NCBI GenBank assembly: GCA_030340625.1
Contig: JAOPHQ010000598.1
Coordinates: forward strand, 124,001-188,000
Length of the DNA stretch: 64,000 nt
Direction of reading: 5' to 3'
Source: Merluccius polli
Lineage: Eukaryota; Chordata; Actinopteri; Gadiformes; Merlucciidae
Below the pieces are notes generated by a model. It saw only the letters and a list, made by a program, of their open reading frames with translations, was not told the DNA's origin and made no database searches. Made by a program: the position numbers and the translations under genes. Below are positions 12,142-23,431 of this stretch, piece by piece. Every line of letters starts with the position of its first letter. Position 1 is the stretch's first letter.

Positions 12142-12206
12142 GAATGGCAGAACTCCATCCAGAAGAACGCCGGGCTGGCCTTCATCGAGCTGGTGAACGA
12201 GGGCAG
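12142..12206 (+). CDS. lrba: lrba coding exon (65 bp)
   Basis: It begins in phase 0 and gives EWQNSIQKNAGLAFIELVNE followed by G and a split arginine (AG|A) completed by the next exon. This peptide is nearly invariant in LRBA and NBEA. The acceptor CACAG is preceded by a GT microsatellite rather than a pyrimidine run. The donor is AG|GTTGGT at 12207; a second GT at 12211 (GTACCC) would break the frame. The segment is the end of the helical region just before the DUF1088-type domain. Confidence 0.92.
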
Positions 12207-13312
12207 GTTGGTACCCTGACCTCCGGTCGGGAGCTCCTCTTCACCTCCCACAGCATCGCCACCTCTTCATTATCCTCCCATCGCCTGGCCGGCAGCCACC
12301 TTAAACCGCCTCCCCCCCCACCCTCCCCCCCCCCCCCCCCCCCCCACCCCCCCACCCGTCATGGGTCTCCTAGTGAAGGTTCAGCAGAGAAAAAAAAATA
12401 GAAAATAAAAATCAATGGTCAGGGAAAGAGGAGCTGAGGAGGGGGAGAGAGGGGGAGAGAGAGGGAGGGAGGGAGGACCTCAGAGTTCAAGGCTCCGTTC
12501 GATACCTGCTCGTCCCACAGGGGGCTCGGGAAGACAAGGGGTGGATGGAGGGGCTGGTGACGGGGATTTTGATCTCAGAGTCCTTCTGTGACACTTGGGA
12601 AATCACCCCCCCCTCACCACCCCCACATCACCCCCCCCCCCTCACCCCCTCCCACCCCCCTCTGTCACCATGTCTGGCCCTGCGATTTCACGTCTGAGTT
12701 TCTCTCTCTCTTTTGCCTTTTCACCATCTGTCCTCGCTTTATTTGCTGCAGGCGTCCCTAACTTGTACAGTCTCCTTATTTGTCCCTCCGCCGTCGTTTC
12801 GGAGTCATGAGAATATTTCGCTCCTCACCTCTCTTCCCACTCTCAAATCTCTCTCGTCGCTCATCAATTTGAGGTGTGTGTGTGTGTGTGTGGGGGGGGG
12901 GGGGGGCGGCTCCCCCATGCTTTCCATTATCGATCGGCGGATCGCTTGAATCGCTCGTCAGGCTAATCCCAGCGAATGCTAATGAGACCTGCGGTGTGCT
13001 TTTCTATTTCCAACGAGAGGGAGAGAGAGGGAAAGAGAGAGAGCGGGTCGAGGAACCGGCCGTCCACTGTGGGGAGACTCTGCTACACTCTGGTTGTGGT
13101 TACTATAGTGAAGCTATAATGATTTGCGGTGGTGGTAGTGGTGGTAGAGGGGAGGGGGGGGGGGGGGCTGTAATTTGACCCCGCCCGCTCTCCTGCTTTT
13201 AGAGCAGTTGGTACCGGCTTTAGTATGTGCATACATTTTTTTTTTAAACTTTGCCCCGTCTCGTAGTTTGTATTAAATTTGAAATCCATCACCGCTGCGT
13301 ACGTTAGGAAGT

Positions 13313-13313
<1 letters not shown>

Positions 13314-13343
<30 letters not shown>
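13314..13343. repeat. Poly-G homopolymer
   Basis: Uninterrupted G run of 30 nt. Confidence 0.9.
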
Positions 13344-13344
<1 letters not shown>

Positions 13345-13653
13345 AACTAAGAGGTAAAAAATGATTTTTGAAACATTTCGAACATTTCGTGTCAACTGAA
13401 AAGCCGTCGGGAATTTATTTTAGCGGCGCATGCGAAATGAACAAAGCCGCATTTTTCGTCACTCGCATCATTACTCACGTGATGAAAACAAACACATCAA
13501 GCCAGGTTAGCCTTTTCACCGCTAACGTTTATTTCAAGTTTGTATCTGCTTTTGTCAAACGTGAGCCAAAATGTGCGTTTCGCAGTCTCCTATGTGCGTC
13601 CTAAATGTGCATGCGTTACAAGTCACATGCATTGTGCATTACACACACATACA

Positions 13654-13655
<2 letters not shown>

Positions 13656-13700
<45 letters not shown>
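13656..13700. repeat. (GT)n microsatellite
   Basis: GT run of about 40 bp ending in GCGC. Confidence 0.9.
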
Positions 13701-13701
<1 letters not shown>

Positions 13702-14069
13702 AATGTTTAAGTGTGTGCCTCCTCCATATGTATGAAGCCCCGGCATCTTAAAGCCGGTGGAGGGCCGTGTTCAGAGGCTCCAGAGGCCTCGGTGCCTCTG
13801 CTCCCCTGCTGCCCTGCTCTGAAACAGCAGGCTTGGGTTACAACCATTCCCTGGCCCCTAACCTCCACCAGCCCAGCCTGTCATCCCCCCCCACCCCCAC
13901 CCCAACCCCACTCCCACTCCCAGCCTACTCTCTGGCCCCTAACCTCCACCCAGCACACCACAGCACCCCCCACCCCCCCCCCCCCCCCCCAGTTCATGCT
14001 GGCCCCTGGTCTGTTATTGTTCCACTTTGCACAGGCCTGACCTCCTGCTCCAGAGAGTGGTTTCTTTCT

Positions 14070-14150
14070 TTCTCTCTCTCTCTCTCTCTCTCTCTCATTC
14101 TCGCTCTCTCTCATTCTCTCTTTCACGCACACACACACACACACACACAC
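14070..14150. repeat. (CT)n followed by (CA)n
   Basis: CT repeats with CATT interruptions, followed directly by a CA run. Confidence 0.85.
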
Positions 14151-14539
14151 GCGTATGCATGTGTTATTAACACAGATAAGGGAGAGTGTGTTTTGGGTGA
14201 GGGGGGGGGGTGTAGGTTACATGTGTAGCAACATGGGCAGAAGCCTTGGCCTCCCGTCAGATGCATATCATTAACAAATCAATTAGCCCCCCCGGTTCCG
14301 GACAGAGGACACCTCGGCTCCGGTCGGCTAAATTAGATTTCCTTCTCATTGGCCATGGCTCGTTGTCGCCGTTTAATGGCTATTACACAGATATTAAACT
14401 TTGTTTTCTCGCATTCATCCCCAAGGTCGCCCACCAGCTGTCGTGTGTGTGTGTTAAAATCAAATCTTAAAGCCTAATCTGTTTTTAATTGAGCGAAATC
14501 TGCAAAAAAATGATTGACACCGTTACCGTCCTAATCCCT

Positions 14540-14564
14540 GTCTCTCTCTCCGTCTCTCTGTATC

Positions 14565-14612
<48 letters not shown>
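14540..14612. repeat. (CT)n tract upstream of an lrba acceptor
   Basis: CT repeat with CTGT and CTAT interruptions, then TCCCCCCACCCGCTCCGCAG into the exon at 14631. It serves as part of an extended polypyrimidine tract. Confidence 0.85.
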
Positions 14613-14614
<2 letters not shown>

Positions 14615-14630
14615 CCCACCCGCTCCGCAG

Positions 14631-14739
14631 ACTGCTCAGTCACACCATGAAGGACCACCTGGTGCGCGTGGCTAACGAGGCGGAGTTCATCCTCAGCCGA
14701 CAGAGGGCCGAAGACATCCAGAAACACGCGGAGTTTGAG
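14631..14739 (+). CDS. lrba: lrba coding exon (109 bp), start of the DUF1088-type region
   Basis: One base completes the arginine codon from the previous exon; 36 codons follow and the exon ends in phase 0. The peptide runs from LLSHTMKDHLVRVANEAEF through ILSRQRAED to KHAEFE. LLS.TMKDHLVRVANEAEFILSRQRAEDI is, as I recall it, the LRBA version; NBEA has LLCHAMKDHIVRVANEAEFIL. The acceptor is CGCAG and the donor GTGAGA, both strong. This charged helical segment opens the domain labelled DUF1088 in neurobeachin-type proteins, whose biochemical role is unknown. Confidence 0.95.
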
Positions 14740-15373
14740 GTGAGAATGGGAGGGCAGAGGGGAGGGAGGGGGGAGGGAGGGAGGGAGGGGGGGAGAGAGG
14801 GGCTGGCACAGCGTCCGCAGCTCCACAAACACGGACACAAATAGCCCCTTTGGCGTGATGTCGATGTGTGTATTATGTCTGGGAGTGGGGGAGAGAGGGA
14901 GAGTGTTTTTTTGTTTTTTTTCACCAGAAGAAGAAGAGAAGCAGACTGTAAATAGGTTCAATTCCCGTCCAAGCTGATTTTATTTTTGACGTCTGAAACG
15001 CAGAACCGGCGCGTTTTCAAACGCGTCGTAACGGCAACCGCGTGCAACCACAAGTAAGCAACTCTCTCTCTATCCCGTATCCATGAATCAAAACGAAACA
15101 AAAACCCCCCCCCCCCGCCGCCGCCCGCCCCCACACAAACGTTCATCCTTCCCGTATCTCCCTCTACCGAAACGACGCGTCCCTTCGGTACAGTAAATTT
15201 TTCATTCGCCGCTTTATTGCGGCGGCGCGTTCGGCCCCGAAACCCCGAAAAAGCTCGGTAGCCCGATACGCGGGGCTTTCATCGGGCCGAGGGGAAAACA
15301 AGTGAGTGGTAACAGTCAGGGGGAACATGGAGGAGTTGACCTAATAGCCGGTTCCAACCTGTCCGTCACGCTC

Positions 15374-15400
15374 CCCCCCCCCCCCCCCCCCCCCCCCCCC
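15374..15400. repeat. Poly-C homopolymer
   Basis: Uninterrupted C run of about 27 nt. Confidence 0.9.
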
Positions 15401-15487
15401 AGATCTGTCACTGCCAACCCCCGAGGAAAAATGTTTACTTTTCAAACATAACACCCTGTACCGCTCCGTAATAATGACGTGTGTCTC

Positions 15488-15573
15488 CATACACACACAC
15501 ACGCATGCACACACACACGCATACAAGCATGCATGCACACACACACGTACGCACACGCATGCACGCACACACA
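15488..15573. repeat. CA repeat with GCATGC interruptions
   Basis: About 85 bp of ACAC/GCATGC mixed repeat. Confidence 0.85.
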
Positions 15574-15667
15574 AGAGTTTTCGAAGGGAGATCATGTTTG
15601 GCATATAATGCTAGCCAAACATTGTGCAGTGTTAATTTCTGCCCTGTCCGTTCAGGTCTCGCCTCAG

Positions 15668-15910
15668 ACCCCCCCCCCCCCCCCCCCCCCACCCCGACAT
15701 ACCTTCCTTAACTCCCCCACCACCCCTCCTCTTCCCCACCAGCCCCGCAACACAAACGCCGCCATTCACACACGGCTGCGGCGCCCGCTCCTTACTCCTG
15801 ACCCGCGGGCAGCGTTTATGCCCCCTGCCCCGTCTTGACTGCTCAACCTCCCCCCACCTCCCCCCACTGCCTTGCCCCCCCCCCCCCCCCTCCCCCCACC
15901 ACCACTGTCC
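15668..15910. repeat. C-rich cluster
   Basis: Poly-C at 15668-15690 and again at about 15877-15898, with CCCCA-rich flanks. Confidence 0.85.
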
Positions 15911-16025
15911 GCCTCCCCCTCGCCATCTCACCCAAAATCATTTCCTGTCATGTTAAGGCCCTGTGCGTTATACTCCCGCTGGGGGTGTATTTTGCCAGTG
16001 ACAGGAATACAGCGTCCTCCCCTCC

Positions 16026-16132
16026 TCTCCGCCTTCTCTCCTCTCCTCTTCCCTCCTCTCCCCTCCTCTCCTCTTCTCCCCCCTCCTCTCCTCTTCTCTC
16101 CCCTCCTCTCCTCTCCTCTCCCTCGCTCCCTG
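16026..16132. repeat. CTCCT pyrimidine-only repeat
   Basis: About 105 bp that is almost all pyrimidine, with a degenerate CTCTCCTC unit. Possible triplex (H-DNA) former. Confidence 0.85.
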
Positions 16133-16224
16133 GGTTCTCAGGGCCCTGCCAGCACTAAAAAAAAAAAAAGTGCAGACAGGCCTGAGAGGTACTGGCCTGA
16201 AGGGCTCTGACTGTCTAGAACACC

Positions 16225-16288
16225 TCCTCCTCCTCCTCCTCCTCCTCCTCCTCCTCCTCCTCCTCCTCCTCCTCCTCCTCCTCCTCCC
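16225..16288. repeat. (CTC)n trinucleotide repeat
   Basis: About 20 perfect CTC repeats. Confidence 0.95.
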
Positions 16289-17050
16289 AGTCCCAGTGCT
16301 AAACCTCTGCTTTGCAGTAAAATGTTATGCTTTCTTTAAGGTTCACAGACGGGTCTCTCTCTACTGGCGGCTCACAGAGAAGCAAAGCCCTCCCTGGGGT
16401 GCCGGGAGTTAATCAGCACAGTGGGGCCGCAGCTCTTGTCCAACTCCTGTCTTCGGGTTTCCACGTCTCTTTTTTCCCCCCGTTATTGTCCTCCACTTAT
16501 CATTCAGGTGTCCTCCTTTTTATGGCTAACTGGCGAACTCGGCTTTTCCGCGGTTGTTTTTGTTGGTCTTTTCCGACCAAATCTATTTGAAGCGTCTGTC
16601 GTCGGGGCGGGAGGCGTGGCCTGCGCTAAACGCCGGCCAATCAGTGGTGCGGAAGGAAAAAAAACCAACGGTTTCCCAGCGCATCTTTCGCAGTGGAGCG
16701 GCGATTTCTGATGAAAGCGTTTTTTGGTTTTTTTTGTATTGTGGGCAGACGCACTTTTGCGCTTGTGTTTACAAAGATGCACAGATGTGTGCATAGCAGC
16801 AGCTGGAGCTAGCTGGGGATAGACGCAACAGACTGAAGAATCAATATGGCTTGGGGGGGGGCTGTCTGGTACAGGCTGACTTCACTTGGCGCTATGGGGG
16901 CGGGTCGAAAAAATCGAAATCGAAAAATCCCCCAAAACTGTTTTCCCAATGTTATACATGTTTTTTTTAGCCCAATTTTAGCCCATAAATATTGCAATAT
17001 ATTGAATCATGACCTTTCTATCCTGTTGGGCGTCGTGTTGCTTTCCGATT

Positions 17051-17110
17051 CTTGCCAATAACCGCACCCCCTTGCCAATAACCGCACCCCCTTGCCAATA
17101 ACCGCCCCCC
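17051..17110. repeat. 20-bp minisatellite, three copies
   Basis: Three head-to-tail copies of a 20-bp unit CTTGCCAATAACCGCACCCC. The first two are perfect; the third changes to poly-C at its end. Each unit contains a CCAAT pentamer. Confidence 0.9.
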
Positions 17111-17388
17111 CCCCTTGGCGCCCGGTCTACACTCTCAGGCCTCCAATAGGCCGTCTCCGCCTGGGCGGTCCTCTGAGGCCCCGGGGCCCCCGGTGGTACT
17201 CCCTTCACCCTCTCACTCTCCCCTCCAGCCTCTGTAACGCTCGCCAGCACTGGAGGCTGTGAACCGTGAACCAACGGTTGCCATTGGTTAGTCTCTCTTG
17301 TTAGTCACGTTATCCGTGTTGTATGTACTGGATGAGGCCCACCGAAACAAACACAATAAACTTGATTTCAGATCGGTCTCAGATTGGC

Positions 17389-17454
17389 GTAGCCAGACTT
17401 ATCTCCACACTTGGTTTTACCGCTGTGCCAGCGCCGGAGAACGGTCTGGCCCTA
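17389..17454. mobile_element. Probable MITE-like inverted repeat
   Basis: GTAGCCAGACTTATCTCC (17389-17406) is matched in inverse orientation by GGAGAACGGTCTGGCCCTAC (17436-17455). I recall this GTAGCCAGAC...GTCTGGC hairpin as a common teleost repeat, but I cannot name the family. A further GGTCTGG at 17464 suggests partial duplication. Confidence 0.5.
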
Positions 17455-17995
17455 CTCACCAGCGGTCTGGCATAGGGGGAAAAAACGAATCGCCGAGTAA
17501 CAAAAAAATAGTAATAGTATGGTAGAGTGACTACAAGAGTAGCGTAGAATAACTACATATTAAAAATACATTTTTCATGTTCTCGGGTATTTGTCTCACT
17601 ACCATTTGTTAGATACTGTCGTTGGGTATGTATTTGTACGATCGTGTGTGCATAAAACCCGACTAGCGGACATGGCGCAGTTGACAGACAAGCAGGGAAA
17701 CCAACGATGATGAGGCCTGTTCTGCTGCTCTAGTATTTACTTGCATTTAGCGGTGGACCTCTTTACCCCCCATCCTCTTTCGATATCTAGCGTCGTACCG
17801 GAAAGGTGAAAGGTCATTGTTATTCCAAAGCGTTCGTCGTTTCTCATATTCAAAATTGGGCTTTTTCGCATTAGCGTATGTAACGTGATGTTCAACGTAA
17901 CACTGTAGAGATCGATCGCGTGGTGCTTAACGCTAACACAGCAAGCTCGGCCTACAACGCCGTCTCACGCTATCCCAATGAGCGCGGGGAGCCCT

Positions 17996-18019
17996 CCCCC
18001 CCCCCCCCCCCCCCCCCCC
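17996..18019. repeat. Poly-C homopolymer
   Basis: C run of about 24 nt. Confidence 0.9.
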
Positions 18020-18189
18020 TTTTGTGAAACGCTCTTCCGACCCTAACAATTAATTGAAAGCTATAACTTTCATTTTGTCGCGGGATGTCAGGAGCCCACT
18101 CCCACCATCCCCTCGACTCAGCCCTGCATTAGTCCTCCATCAGACGCCCCACCCCTGCCTCACCCCCCCGAAACTGTGTTTCACAATTG

Positions 18190-18241
18190 AGTTTGCACCC
18201 CACCCCACCCTGCCCCACCCCCACCCCCCCCCTCACCCCCA

Positions 18242-18272
<31 letters not shown>
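18190..18272. repeat. C-rich / CA low-complexity tract
   Basis: CCCCACCC repeats ending in poly-C and a short CA run. Confidence 0.85.
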
Positions 18273-18273
<1 letters not shown>

Positions 18274-18950
18274 TAAAGGTAGTTGCTCCTCGGTGACCCC
18301 TCAGAAGAAGTGGGCCACTGATAAGTCTGGCTGTGATATTGCCGTATTGATTTTTGTGCCTCCCATTCGCGGCTGTGTTTCTGCGCCGATACTGCAGGAG
18401 CCACCGGTTTCATTTTGCACTGCCACAATAAAAATAACAGGCCAATGAAACGCATTCCCCCCCCCTCCCCTTGGGGATTGGACTGGGGGTGGGTGTGGGG
18501 GGGGGTGGTGGTGCTGGGGAGGGTGAAACGTCTCTGAGATGGGGAGGGAACGTGCGCATCTGTTGTGTGTGTGTGGCTGAGTTTTGTTTTTGCTGTAATT
18601 TAATGATTGTTTTTTCGGTCTTCAGTGTAAAAAGAAGTCGAGGCGTTGTATTTGGTAGGCGTTTATTTTCATCACGCGGGCGCCCGCAGTACACTCGCAG
18701 GTGTGTGAATACGCTCGCAGGTGTGTGTGAAGCTGTGTCTTCCCGACAACCGAAAGCGCCGTCTACTCTTCGTCAGACAGGAGCAACCCTGATGCCATCC
18801 GAGTCATCTGGGAGGAGAATAATTCAACAGATAAAAAACAAATTTATGTTTTCCTGCCCGTCTAGTAGAGTCCATATCCTTGGTGCGGCGGCGATGGTGC
18901 GGCCGTTTGTGATTTAGATGCCAATTTGCCTGCGAGACGTATAGTGTATG

Positions 18951-19050
18951 CTCTCTCTCTCTCCCTCTTTGTCTCTCTCTCTCTCATTTCTTCTCTCTCT
19001 CTCTCGTTCATGTCTGTTGTTGTCTCCCTCTTGCTCCCCTCTCTCTCTGT
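18951..19050. repeat. CT-rich repeat
   Basis: Interrupted CTCTCT blocks. Confidence 0.8.
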
Positions 19051-19467
19051 TTCTTCCCTGGGAGGGGAATTGAGTTATCTCCGCCGGTGGGAGTAAGTTA
19101 TTACAGTGGGCTAAGGGTGAACCAGAGATGAAGATAACTAGGGGGGAAATCCAATTACCTTTTAGGGTTCTCTATCTAATAGGATCCTTAATGTGGAGGA
19201 GATCTCCAGATCGCACGCTGCCAGCCAGCGCGGTAAATGATAGACTCCTGATACACAGCAAAGTAAAAGATGGGGGAGAGAGAGAAAGGGAGAGGGAGGG
19301 GAGACACGAGATGGAAAGGAGGGAGAGGAAGAAATCGAACTTGCTTTTTTTATGTTGTCGTTCATTAGGGATGAAATGTGGTGGGACTCCAGAGCACAAG
19401 GGCAGATGTGAGGGTACAGATAGGAAGGAGGGGGCGACATCCAGGTCATTTCTTTACCTCCGGCCGC

Positions 19468-19618
19468 TCTCTCTCTCTCTCGCTCTCTGTCTCTGTCTGT
19501 CTCTCTCTCATCTCATATATTCTCTTCTCTCTTCCTCTCTCTTGAGCATTATTACTTCTCATTATTCATTATTCATTCTCACATTTTCCTCTGTCTCGCT
19601 CTCGCGCTCTGTCTGTCC

Positions 19619-19650
<32 letters not shown>

Positions 19651-19652
19651 CC
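19468..19652. repeat. CT repeats and (CTGT)n tetranucleotide
   Basis: CT blocks at 19468-19550 and a CTGT tetranucleotide run at about 19608-19650. Confidence 0.85.
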
Positions 19653-20444
19653 CCTCTCCCTCTCCCACCGGCTCTTTATACAGCAGCTTTGATTAACCCA
19701 CCGGTGTTATACGGAGTAATTGAATTGGCTGTCTGAGAGATGCTATGAAAGCCATGCGATAGCGGCCTAATTAGCGCCTGCCGTCATTGCCCCCCCCCCC
19801 CCCCCCCCACACACACACCACACACACACTCTGCTGAGCTTGTAAAGCGATCCTCGCTTCTCCTCCAGAGTTAATGACATTAACATTGAGCTAATGCTCA
19901 TTATGTTCTCCCGTAATAACACTCTGAGCAACAAAAAAAAAGAAAGCCTCTCTGGAAACACTCAGGTCTCGAATCGCGGCGCGTTGTCCATCAACGTTGA
20001 AAGCCGCCTTTGGCGCGCCGGTCCGAAGTTTCGAACCCATCCTCGCGGTCAGGGGGGATTCGCAACCGTCGGAAAAGGAGGATCACCGTTGGACACGAGA
20101 AAAGTATTTTAAGTCCGTTTGGGCCCCGATTCAGCGGCAATTCGTCTCCAAAACAAAGGTTGCGCCACAAAGACACACCGGCGCTCGCGCGCCCGCGAGA
20201 GGTACGCACATATTACAGGGCGCCATATGGCCTCCGGTTTCCGTTTACATCGCCGCGGCGTCGCACGTTTCCGCACGGCGTCGTGATAGGCGGCTGCCAC
20301 CGCCACCGCCACCGGGCCTGTCGTGTAACTCGTCGGCGCCGCCGGGGTGTGTAGATGTCAGGCGGGCCGCGTGCCGAGGCGCTTCCTTTGTGTAGAAATT
20401 GAAGCCTGGGGAGGGAGGGAGGGGGGGGGTGGTGGTCCACAATA

Positions 20445-20477
<33 letters not shown>

Positions 20478-20502
20478 GGGGGGGGGGGGGGGGGGGGGGG
20501 GG
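20445..20502. repeat. (GT)n followed by poly-G
   Basis: GT run followed by about 28 G residues. Confidence 0.9.
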
Positions 20503-20577
20503 AATACAGGCAATGGTAGTCTAGTAGCGTCTGCCTCAGCTCTCCCTGTCAGAGTAATGAAGTCCCCAGGTACCACC

Positions 20578-20603
20578 TCCTCCTCCTCCTCCTCCTCCTC
20601 CTC
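20578..20603. repeat. (CTC)n trinucleotide repeat
   Basis: About eight CTC units. Confidence 0.9.
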
Positions 20604-20705
20604 CACCACAGCCGTGGCCGTCATTATGTGCAGCCAGCTGACCTCAAGCTTGGGGAGAGAGAGGAGTCTTTCGTCCGCTCCTCCCTCCTTTGTTTTTTAG
20701 CGGGC

Positions 20706-20730
20706 GGGGGGGGGGGGGGGGGGGGGGGGG
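20706..20730. repeat. Poly-G homopolymer
   Basis: 25-nt G run. A long C-rich run lies about 110 bp downstream and could pair with it. Confidence 0.9.
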
Positions 20731-20838
20731 TGGTATCTCTTGACGGTCTCTGGAGTGCAACTATGAGAGTTTTGACTGCCTCCTCTGTTGTCATTTGTCA
20801 CCGAGTGAGTCGGGGCCAATCTACATAAGTTGAAGTGG

Positions 20839-20859
20839 CCCCCCACCCCCCCCACACCG

Positions 20860-20889
<30 letters not shown>
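20839..20889. repeat. C-rich run ending in poly-C
   Basis: About 50 bp, the last 30 being pure C. Confidence 0.9.
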
Positions 20890-20890
<1 letters not shown>

Positions 20891-21229
20891 CGCAAGGCGT
20901 CATATCTCTCCCGAAAATAAAGACACAACGGCGACGTGATTTCTTTTCTCCGCGCGCTCACCTCTAGTCATTTAATTCCCAGTGCGCTTTTCTTTTTTTT
21001 TCTTTTTTTTCCCGGGTACCGTTTTATCTTCCCGGTTCGTCCCCCCCGTTCATTTTTTTGTATTTTTTTTGATAGGACAGCCCCCACTCCGAATAACATA
21101 TTTTTCATTTTTTGCCCGTGCCCTTTTCCTTATTTGACTATTTTTCAAACACCCAGATGACAGTTTTAACATGAATGATTTTTCACGCGGGCGCGACCTT
21201 GGACGCCGCGCTTGGCGTCTCGGGTGCAA

Positions 21230-21281
21230 GATGCTAACTACGCAGACGGATGGCGGATGCTAACTACGCAGACGGATGGCG
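21230..21281. repeat. Perfect 26-bp tandem duplication
   Basis: Two identical adjacent 26-bp copies, beginning GATGCTAACTACGC and ending GATGGCG, at 21230-21255 and 21256-21281. Confidence 0.95.
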
Positions 21282-21434
21282 CGGCGAGGATTTGTGCAAT
21301 TCCTGCACAGACTAGGGGGCTTTTCTTTCCCCCCCCCCCCCCCCCCCCCCCCCTCTTCTGGGTAGGAGAGATGAAGAGGCTGCCAAGCAAACATTGTGAA
21401 CAGTCCATTAAGGCGCAGCCAGAGATGGGGAGAG

Positions 21435-21500
21435 GAGGAGGAGGAGGAGGAGGAGGAGGAGGAGGAGGAGGAGGAGGAGGAGGAGAGAGAGAGAGAGATA
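21435..21500. repeat. (GGA)n then (GA)n
   Basis: About 17 GGA units followed by a short GA run. Confidence 0.95.
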
Positions 21501-21625
21501 CTTTGATAAGTGTTGCGTCTGTGTTAACCTTGATGGCAGCTAGTGTGGGGCTGATCATGCCAGCCGCAGGGATCTGTTTTGGCTGGATTAGATTTTTTCT
21601 TTCTCCTTTTTTAAACTCAATTCAC

Positions 21626-21767
<142 letters not shown>

Positions 21768-22306
21768 CAATACTGAGAGTAGCAGTATGACAGGAGCATC
21801 ATTTCAGAATTGAAGTGGCTGTCAGCCATTGTCATTTGGTGACTTTTGTTCGCCATTGTACTTTTAAGCCCTCATTTTTCTCCCCAACCTTTCTATTTTT
21901 TTTATTTCCCCCCCCCCCCCCCCCCTCCTCACCCCGTTTCTTCCACCAGCCCATTGTCTGAATTCCCCCGGTACCGCTTCACATTGCGATTTGAAAACTG
22001 GAAGGGCAGAAGATCAAGTGTGCGAGAAGCTCTTCAAAACCAATTGCTGGAGTGGTTCGGCATCTCCCTTTTTTTTTTTTTCTCTTCTCCATCTCCTTCT
22101 TCTTCTTCTGCTTCTTCTCCTTCGTCTTCGGTGACCCCCATCTTCTTCCTCTTCTCATCTCATCCCCCGGCTAGACTCCCCCCGGTCCTCCTCCACTTTG
22201 TTCCGCGTTGAATTCCTTACTCGTAGGCCCATTTGCATTCTTTGATACGCGACAAGGACAAGGCTGATGTCTCTGCCGGGGCCCGCCCCTGGACAGCTCC
22301 TCCACC

Positions 22307-22343
22307 CCCCCCCACCCCCCCCCACCAACCCCCCCCCCCCCCC
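22307..22343. repeat. C-rich tract
   Basis: CCCCACCCC repeats and poly-C; similar tracts lie at 21909-21925 and 22758-22790. Confidence 0.85.
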
Positions 22344-22577
22344 TGCTGGTTAAATGAATCCCTCTGGGAGCGCTTGTCGGCGGATGGAGAAATTGGAGAT
22401 GTGCGCGACGACGAGATCGCCCCCACCGATGGCAGAGAGAGCGAGAGAGAGAGACGAGGAGCGCGTAGCTCCTGCGGTGCCACCGGTGTCAAGAGATTGC
22501 AAATCAGGTCCTTTTAATAACCTCGGCGCTGTTGTCCTCTCCGCCTGCCGACACGCAGTCTGGAGCGACCTGGGTTG

Positions 22578-22601
22578 TTTTTTTTTTTTTTTTTTTTTTT
22601 T
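22578..22601. repeat. Poly-T homopolymer
   Basis: 24-nt T run. Confidence 0.9.
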
Positions 22602-23373
22602 GTCAAGCGGGCTTTTGAAGGCTGGCGGTAACGCCGCCGTCGCCATCACCATCACCGCCGCCAGACCCCGACTCTGTCACTCTAATGGATAAACACAGGG
22701 CTGATACGTCGTAATGAGCCTCCACTCTCCAGCCTATTATCCTGGTTAACCCTCTCACCCCCCCCCCCCCCCCCCACCACCACCCCCCCTCTTGAGGGAG
22801 AGGACCAGGGAACCAGTGTGTCCTCTCCCTCTTTCTCTCTCTCTCTGAGCGTTTAAATAAGGACGGTTGAAACGCATGGCCTCCTCCGCTCCCCTTTCGC
22901 TTAGCGTGCGTTGATGCCGTGCCGAGCGGCGGTGGCGGCGGCGTCGCCATCGCAACCCCATAGCAACCGTGCGACGGCGACCGACCCCAGCGGTGACCGC
23001 TGCCGTCGTTTCTTTTTATGAAAAAAAAAAAGTTCATACAACCGGTGTTTATGGCGCGAATGTATAAACAAACATTTTCCACAATTCCTGTACACTGAAA
23101 TCTTTTGTCCACAGATCTAAGCCAGTATAATTACGGGATTACGCCTCTGAGAAAATGTTTTCGTTTGTCTGAAGTTACTTCCCTTTTTTTTCTCCCCCCC
23201 CCCATCCCCTCCGCTCCTCTGCAAACTCCCCTATACATACATCCACAGTTATTTATTTGAAGCGCGGACGGATTGCGTGCGACACGACTCGGTGTAATTG
23301 ACTCGATTAACGCCAGCCATTATCATGCCGGCCTCACCGGGGCTGTCTCCTCCACCGCCGGCGAGAGATTGCG

Positions 23374-23395
23374 CCCCCCCCCCCCCTCCCCCATC

Positions 23396-23427
<32 letters not shown>

Positions 23428-23431
23428 ACAC
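23374..23431. repeat. Poly-C then (CA)n
   Basis: Two poly-C tracts followed by a CA run. Confidence 0.85.

Larger units (their letters stand above)
12207..14630 (+). other. lrba: lrba intron (2.4 kb)
   Basis: GT-AG intron with no gene inside. It contains C-rich tracts (12311-12355, 12606-12660, 13878-13992), G runs (12891-12906, 13148-13167, 13314-13343), GT (12873-12890, 13656-13700) and CT (14070-14098) repeats, and the long CT tract that ends at the next acceptor. Non-repetitive DNA lies at about 12910-13130, 13350-13650 and 14220-14520. The last has several TAAT-type cores and could be regulatory. Confidence 0.8.

Noticed and set aside
12207..12216. Alternative donor at 12211 (GTACCC)
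   Set aside because: Using it would add four bases and break the reading frame; the donor at 12207 restores the conserved arginine codon.
22233..22517. Open frame with normal-looking composition in its middle part
   Set aside because: It starts in unique DNA but passes through poly-C and GA repeats, lacks plausible splice sites in phase with the lrba exons, and resembles no family I know.
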